Of a stretch of DNA of 64,000 nt, positions 52,501 through 61,500 are shown one piece after another. The notes under the pieces are model-generated. The model did no database searches, was not told the origin of the DNA, and worked only from the letters and a program-made list of their open reading frames with translations. The stretch is from Aptenodytes patagonicus (lineage: Eukaryota; Chordata; Aves; Sphenisciformes; Spheniscidae): the NCBI RefSeq assembly GCF_965638725.1, contig NC_134959.1, forward strand, positions 16,457,917 through 16,521,916, given 5' to 3'. Position 1 is the first letter of the stretch; every line of letters starts with the position of its first letter. The translations under genes and the position numbers were made by a program.

Positions 52501-55500
52501 TTTTGTCTTGCCTTTTTTTGGTCTTTGTTCACTTGGTTTTTACTTATTTTAGTTCCTTTTTGGTTTTAATTTTAATATAATGAGAATATTATTGCATTAT
52601 TATAGCAAGAAGCCAATGGTTAGTCTAGCTGTTCAATGTGGTGTAGTATATTATTGCTTTGTTTCTTATGACTGTCCGAAGTAATGAGCTGAACTGCAGT
52701 GCAGGATGGGATAGGAAGTTAATGTTTGTGTTCTGTTTATTAAAGTAATAAGTGTCAGGAAATGGGGTGCAGTCCTGAACAAAACCTATGTATAAAATCA
52801 AAACAGTTTGAGGGTAATAATAAAATTGCTTTAGCGTTTGGTTCAGTGAAGGTAAATGGTCTATCAGTAGCAGATGGTGCATCTGGCACTATATTTGCAT
52901 TTAAAAGCAGACAAACACAGGCAATTTTGTTGTTTGTTTGTTTGTTTTTAATTTAAAATACAGTATTCAAATTCCTACCAAATGTAAAACAGTGAATTTG
53001 AGAAGAAAAACTTTCTTTCATCTAAATTATAGCAAGACTGCTATCACTGTACCCCAGCTATTCCTAATAGGGACCTGATATTTAGGGGAAGTTTTTGGAG
53101 GCTGTGAGCCATCTCTAACATCTGCTATTACACTTTCCTATTTGTAAACCTCAGGCAAGATCTGGGATTACATTCTGCATGGAACTGGCAGACGCTGCTG
53201 TCTGTGAGAGTGTTCTGGATCTGCCTGTCAGCTACGTCAAAACATAACCGCTCATATGTTATGCTGTGAAACATAAAGACCTTGCAGAAGTGTCAAATGT
53301 GTGTAGAACAGCGGCACTCCCACCCTGTATACTGTGGAGTCTCAACTACAATGATGCTTTTGCATACTATCCTTGGCCTGTTGTGTACATTTTGTAATGT
53401 GTGTCTCTCTGCATGCAGTCCGTGGTGTGGCAAATCACATGACTTCTGTGGATTTTCACTGATTTTTGCAGAACCTGGTCTTGAAAAAGAGGTTGGTAAG
53501 AGCAAAATAATCCTTTTTGGTCTTTAATTTGCACTTCAGAGCAGCATAAGAATATATCTGAAACTGTCTGTTTTCATTCTGAAACTGGATTCTGGAGGTG
53601 ACTTCATATCCAAAGAGGTTTTTGGTAGCTAATGGAAAGCAGATCTCATGATTCGTTTGAGTTGGTCATTCTTCCTTGAGAATGCCAATTCTGTAGATTA
53701 AAGGAGATTGTCTCTAATCTGTGGTTAAATTCTTGCCATAAGGGAGTTAGTAGGAGTTTGGCAACTTTACTATATGAAGAACTTCTCTCAAAAGTAATGA
53801 GATTTAAAAAAAAAAAAAAAAAAAGAAAAGTTTTTCTGCATCCATAATGAAAATACTTTGCTTTCTGTGGTTGTTTCATTGCAAGTATAATACTGTTATT
53901 TGTTAGGTACAGTGTACTTTTTCTGTTTGCATAACTGTTCTTTAATTTACTGTGCTGTGGTATACTGTATGTAGTTACTGGTGTGTGCGTATATATATAC
54001 ACACACACTTTAGGTTTACTTCTGTGTATATCCTTTTTTTATAAGGATTTTGACTACGTGCATCTGTAAAGTGCTGGTTTACATACTCAGTGGATTTCCC
54101 TCTAGGTTTGAAATTATCCTTTGGACTAGGCTGTTTATCTTGACAGATGTTCAAGGGAATTTTACTAGGTAGTTTTCTTTTGTTCTCTTTTTGTTCTATG
54201 TCTATTTTTAATAGACCAGTATAAATTTGCATATATGTGTCATCACAAAAATGTAATAGAATTTTAAAAACCCCTGGAATTATCCTTAAGATTTATTATA
54301 ATCTGTGTTTCAGTATCGCACCATTCCTATTCTAAAACTGAAGAGTTACTTCGCATGTGCCAGTTTTGTGTTCCTCTGTATATTTCTGATACAGCTGTTT
54401 ATAATGCCAAAGTAAGTGTCAGTATTTTAATAATTTATAATTCAAATTAACCAATAGCTAAAGTGACTCATGTGCATGAAACCTTTTTAAAGTCTTCTGG
54501 AGTTCCTGAGGGTTTACATTTAAGAAACGTACACCTCTTAGGACTAATTTACCCCTTAATAAAGGAGTGCATTCATGTTGTTGGCAGAAGAGCCTAGATA
54601 TCGGTATGAAAATAAAATAGAAATATTTCTTTAATATTGTGTTTGCTTAGTACGCACAGGGAGATGATCAGTTAACTGAGAAATACTATTTTATATGGGC
54701 TGTAGGCACACGGCTAAAATGTGCTCAGTGATCCTTTTGTCTGTAGAGATGCAAGGAGGGAACTTAGAGCTGCTTCTCATACCTCCGAGAAAGCAGATGT
54801 TTGATAATTCTAAAGTTTATGGCATATTTGTTTTTCATGGCTGTTGCAGTGCAATTTCCATGTGGTTTATGCATGGGGTAGTGGTTCAGGCTGTCAGTGA
54901 GGAGTAGAATATCTTAAAGTAGTATTTGTGCAGCAGAGCAACAATAACCTGTGCAATGTTATGGTCATCCAGTGCTATTAGAAGAAAAATTCTATTTAAA
55001 TTTAGAGAAACACTGTTAGCAAACTTTAGTCTGAGTTGTGCTTTGAAATTTTTTTTTCATTTAACACTGGTTTGTTTCATGGTTTCTCTTCTGTTTAGAA
55101 CTGCAAAACTAGGAATTTCCTTTGGCATTGTTGCACTCATCATTGTACTTATTTTGTTTGTGTGCTTTGCTGAGAAATGTATGGTAAGTTTATTTAAAAA
55201 AAAAAGTTTCCTGTTTTCAAAAGTGGATGGATGTAATTCAGCAACTTGGTCTATCTTTTAGGATGATGAATTAAGCTGTTAATTTCAATAGGAGTTTACA
55301 GGAGCCTTGAACCTCAGGTTACCAGAAGATTTCACTGCCTGAAACAAATTTTCATGTCTGAAAATTCTCACTGTAATTCAGAATTATTTGGGTGCCAGAA
55401 TAGATGGGTAGGAGGGAGGAGGAAGATATTAACACTTGCTGAGTGGGGTTGGGTTTTTTAAATTTAGTTTTACGCTTGTCCTTAATAGTAATTTTCGTTG

Positions 55501-58500
55501 TAAATCCTGATATTTTCTATATTAATATATAAATAACAATATTAAAATCAAAATAAGTTTGAATGCAAGATTAGTTTTCATAATCATTCATAAAGCCCCA
55601 TGAAAATTGCAAACATATGAATAATTTATTGGCAACAATTTCATAGCTGTTAGAATTCCAAATTCACCATTACATCAATTAAGATACTTTGCATTTGTAG
55701 TTCCTTTTTCTTTGCATTATTAAATGTATGCAATCACTGTTTAAAAATATATAGTGACATAGAGACAGCCCATAGTGACACAGAGTTCAACGACACAAAA
55801 TAAAAAAAGTCCTTCTCCAGTCCAAGAACTATCTGGAGGCAGGGGTGGGAGAGGGAAGGGATTTCAGAGAGTTCCTTACACTCATCAAATCTATGTTGTG
55901 CTAGACCAAGGGTGGGAGGGAATTCTGAAGTTCTGCTGAATGCCACTATCATCCTATTGCAGAGTGGTGATGGTGGTCTCCCAGGAAAACTGACACAGAA
56001 AGAAACGGTCTCTTACAGAGACAGGTTCAAGTTGTGTAAAAGGGAAAGGAAAAAAAAAATTGCACCCTGTACATGGGATAAAGTTTTATGATTAATTTAA
56101 AAGTACAGTTAGATACCACGTATGGATTTTATGTATGTATGGTGGTTTTATATATATATATGAGTGGATGCATTTTTATATGTGTGTGTATATATATGTC
56201 TATGTAGAGAGAGAGAGAGGTGTGTGTGCATGTATGCATGTATGATTTCTACCTATGTGAGAACATATGGAGAAAAGAAAAAGAAAATTCCAAGACTGCA
56301 ATTGCATCAGACTTGAGTTTTACGCTGGGAGTGTTTTGGTATAGCATCCTTGAATAATGCTTGCAACCGTTAAAAGTATATGCTTCACTAGATGTTTTTC
56401 TCTATAGCAACAAATGGAGGATAAAAGGATGAAAGAAAGAGGACTGTCTATGATTTGTTTCGATTTAGTCATCTGAAAATGTAGTTCCAAATATAACACT
56501 ATAGCTCTATAACTAAAAAATACACGTAGGTTGTCACTATATTTTGAGTAACGTTTCTCTGGAACTTTTAATCAGATCATAATTTTGTATTTTTAAAGCA
56601 AAAATTCAGAAAATTTTAGCACCCAGCCTCTTTGAAATAAGGAAGCATTCTCTCTGTTTTCAGTTGTGGAAAGGCATTAGGCATTTAGTCTGAATGACTA
56701 GATTCAGAGTTCTAAATTAGGATTCCAGTGAAGACTCTTGACAATCTCCTGCAGAGAAAAAGTATTTTATATTTAGAAATATTTCTTCCCATGTATCAGT
56801 GTTATCCGTGTTACTGAAACAAACTAATTTTGTTTACAGAAGTGCTGCTCAGAACAGTGGCCTCTCCTGCGCCATCTTTGTGCTATCTCGGAAAAGGTGG
56901 AAACAATGCCTTTACTTAGGCTGCCTTTAGCAGTCATCACTATAGGTGCCTTGCTGATTATAGCCATTTTTAATTTGGTAAGTAATCGCATTATCTTTAT
57001 TCTGTGAACTTATTGTAACTTCCTGTATTCTTTTCATCAAGTACTGAGCTTTTTGCTGCTTTTTATAATGTCTGATTTGCAACCTGAGTTGATTTACACA
57101 AGGATAATGCACGATGTCATGTAAAAGCATTAAAAGTAAAAACTCCCAGTTTGTAGACCTAAAAGTACATGTGATAGACTTGAGTTCTTGTTTACACCAC
57201 CTTTTCTTGCTTTCAAGATGGCATTTATAATTACTATTGACTCTAACCCTCATCTCTAAGATGATCTTCCTTTTTTTTTTTTAATGTGGGTTTAAATGTT
57301 TGGCTGTAGCGGGTAGAAGTTTTAAGCGGTTTACTGTGGTATTTGCACTAGCTAGTAATAATGCAAATGAGGGAGGGAAGAATATAGCTTAGTTCTCTTA
57401 TAAAACCAAAGACCTTGTGGGTAGTTACTGCTAGACTAAGATGCAAATGGCGTCTGTCTTTTAACTTTAGTTTAAGCATTGTATTGCACCTGGGGTACGT
57501 ACATTTGAAAAACCACCCTTTGGAGTAACCCCATGCTCAAGACCACTCTGCTGTGTTTTTTTTTAAACACGTTTTATGTGACATATCACGTTAACGGTTA
57601 AACCTATCTGATAGCTAGCTACTAAAAGTGATGTCCTTCCGATCCCATATGCTTGGTCTGCCATTCTTCTGATTCCATGGGGCGTTTATTCTGAAGGCTA
57701 TACTGCAGAAAATGCTTAATTTTCTTTTGTAGGGTTGTTTTTCTGCTGGCTTAGGTCCTTGAATTGACTCACAGTGGTGTCATGTGAACACCACCAGAGA
57801 CAGCCTAAAAGAAAACAGGAACAGCAGCTGTGAAACTGAGGGGTGAGGCAGAACCGCATGTTTGTGCCAGTTAGCTGTTAGATTGGCATAGTTGTAATGT
57901 GAAACTTTACCCCAAATTAAAAAATAAGTAAGTAAATACTTGGCAATTTTAACCTTCTTGCACCTTGTGTGTGCATATATGTTCAATACAATGATATCCC
58001 ATATAGTTGTATTCCAACATTTATATTGCAGTAGCACTGAAAGGGCAACCAGATCAGGACTCATTATATACGATATGGAGAAAAAACTTAAAATTAGTGA
58101 CTACAAGCTAACAAATTTGTATGGTGGTTTTGTTTTTTTTCCCAATTAATCAAGACTACTGAAAGGAACAAACCTGCAAACTTTACTGGATCAAATGACC
58201 TGTGTGCTACCACCTATGTGAGTAGAGTACCGTCTTAATTTCTAAGATTAAAATGAAATAAGTCTTGGATGGTGTGTATAATATGGATGGATGGCAGCAT
58301 TTTGGTATCTTTTCATCTTTTTATAAAGATAGAATTTTTAAATCCTTGAACACAAAGACTGACTCGTGCCACAAGGCAGTTCTAGGGATATTTTCTATCA
58401 TTAGCTATGGCTTTGCTGTGCATCTTTTAGGGATTTTTCAGAAGTCTGGAGTACTCATGGATAAAGCTGAAGTTTTGGCTTATTTTGGTTACTCAACACC

Positions 58501-61500
58501 TTTGAAAGGTGTTCTCTAGCATTTCTATAAGGATAGATTCAGTACTCACTAATGACACAAAAGGATTATTTCTGAGGGTTTCATCTTTTATCTCTTTAAT
58601 TCCAAAGTAGCATTCTATTTTGAGATCATCCAAATGTTTGGGAGGCTCCTTTGTCACCTGGCCGCCCCTTTAAATGATGGACATGTTTTTGAACAATGCA
58701 CAGCAGGTTGTGTGAGGACCCTTTCATTCAAGTCCTTATGACAAATGAGAAGTTACACGTATATAACACACATTGTACTCATCTGGTAATTTTCTGTTCT
58801 TGCATGTCTGTAAATCAGCCTTTTGGAAACACAACTCAATCCTGCACTGAGGAAACTGTAAGTAGTGAATACATGTTACTTTAAAACCCAGATCTTTGAA
58901 TATTGTATATATTACTGACAACAAACACAGCTTTTTTAGGTATCTGACAGCAGAAAAGTTCTTTGTGAAATCAACATGTTTCAGCTGCTGTTGCTGTGCT
59001 GAATGAAGTATGGCTTTGCAATTTTTCGAAAGTTCAGGCTTAAAAGTAGATCTAAAACTTTGAGGAAAAAGTAGTAGAACAGGAGGATGATTATGTTCAA
59101 GTCTGAGAGATGAGAGCTGTACTTGCAAGTGTCCCAGTGAAGTATCTTGATAGAGTGAAAGGGCTTAAATGGCCAACAGACTGTTCTCTACATAATGGTT
59201 TCTTTTTCAGAGGTTTGGCTTCAGGGTTATAACAGTGAGCGTTCATTACCTTTTGGAGGTTAGACTCAATGCCTTTAGGATGACAGAGTTGGTATAATAC
59301 ATTACTATGCGGGCTCTGATCCTGAGTTGCTCCATATATTATTCTGGTTTCATTCACTTTAACAGAAACATTAACTGTTTAGCTAAGAATCTCCCAGATC
59401 TGTGGTAGGTCTGTGCTATTATGGGTGAAAAACTGTGCTTTGTACATAAAGAGAAATAAACTGTTGAGGAGCAGAAGCTGAGGTAATTTTGGAGTTGTTT
59501 GTAGACTAAAGTATGCTAGCTCAGCATCTTATACCTGTAGCTGTGGCAGGAGGGAGCAGTCCTGTCTGCGCAACGCACTTTGCACCACCTGACAGTTTTA
59601 ATGCTCCCAGCTGCGTGCTGACCTTGGACACTGCGCCTGAACTGTGATTCCTCTGGGAGGTTTTTCAATAATTCCATTGGATAATGGCCATAGCTTAACA
59701 ATGCTTATTAGCATCAAAGTCTTATGAAGGAGCTGTGTCTAAGGTTGGAGAACAGGTCACGGTCTTCAGATGTTACAGGTGGGGGAGATAGGAATGGGGT
59801 ATCTGCTTAAGGTTGCAAAGGGGGAGCAATGTCAAAAATAGGACCAGAATGCTGGATTTCCTGCTTCAGAGCCTGTTCACTGGACCATGAACCTACTTTA
59901 GGTTAGTCTTGAACTCTAAATAAATAATTGTTTAAATTAATAGTCTTCAGAAGACAGATTCTCAACACTCTTCAGCTTTTGTCTGACACTGCTTATGTTG
60001 GTGTGCTGCTTTTTGTTTAAATATTTTTGTTTGTCTTTAACAAAAAAGTAAACGAAAAAAGTATTAAGTTCAGCCTTTTAGTGCAATTAAAAATAAAGCT
60101 TTAAGTGTATTTAGCAAGTGATTGTAATTTCTTCTATTTAAATTAAATGATCATGAACTTAGAGCATTTGCTATGGTTTGAAAGTCTCATGCATAAAGTC
60201 TGAATAATGCAACTGCTCTTTAAAATCTTCTTTTACAGTATTATGCTTACTGCTGCATATTGGGGTTCATTGCTTGCTCAGTATTTCTTCAAATGAGCTT
60301 CGAACTCAAAGTTCTCCTCCTGTCCATTGCTGTGACTGTATACCTCATCATTTTTAATACCCTTCAGCATAGAAACTTGAGCTTCTATGGCAACAGTACC
60401 AGGTGCAGTGTAAAGTTTCTTATAATTGACTATAACGTTTCATTAAAGGAGGTGTTAGATTTTTGTATCAAAATCATGTAAGTCAGACATTACAAACCTT
60501 TCTGTAAAGTTAATGACATGGAAATCATATTAGACCATATCAACTTTTTTTTTTTTTTTTTAAGAAAGTGTGTTTTCTGAAAAATTCTGTAATAAAGCTT
60601 CTGAGATCTCTGGAAGCTTAGATTACATTAAAGACTAGGGGGGAGAATATTAATCTCATGATAAAGTTTATCTTCTGTTAAACTATGAAGAAAAGCCTTC
60701 CTAAAAGTCTGATGCTCAAGCTGTGGTTGCAAGACCTTGCTAGTCAATAGGAAAATGAACTCTTCATTTATTTACCTCACTAATGGCATGTTTTGAAAAG
60801 TAACAGCAATTTAGCTGATCTGATTGAAGAAACTATAAAAATACTTCAGAGAAATCATATGTGGAAGGGTTTTACTGTTCATTTGTAAGTCTCAGATTCT
60901 CAGAGTAGTCTCATAGCTGAAGATTAGGATAAATTTATTTTGCAGAGGCTAACTGTGAGCTGTCAGCACAGCTTAAAAATGCCTAAATGAGCTCTTAATT
61001 TAGCCTCTTAATCCCAGGCTATTCATAGAATGAGAATTTAGTTTGCATTTGTGAAAATTAATAGATGTGGTAAGACAGACTGATCTTACTATGAAATATG
61101 AGTGGCGTCTCAGATTTGTATGAAACTATATACAGGTGTTATTTAATGGCTGTCTCTGTTTTAGCAGTTCAGCTTTTTATTTGTTATCATCTTTCCTTCC
61201 ACAAATAAGAAAGTTTATTTTCCTACTTCAAGGTTTTGTTGGCTGTGTTTTTGTGGGGCAGTGTGGGGAAGAAAGCTGCAACTCGGTGCAATGGAAATTA
61301 ATATGGCTCCATTAAGATAAAGCCATGTTTACTTGAACATCTTACTACAATAGCTACTTAACAAGGTTTCAGCACCCATTTTGTCATTACGTGAAACACA
61401 GTTCATGTTACTGAACTGAATGATAATCCTTTCTCCTTATTAGGATAGGACCGATAACCAGACAGGCGCTGGCACAAATGAGCAATGGTATTGGTGGTAT

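Noticed and set aside
53981..54008. GT/TA/CA alternating near-palindrome as a regulatory site
   Set aside because: It is a compound microsatellite; the symmetry follows from the repeat units and gives no evidence of function.
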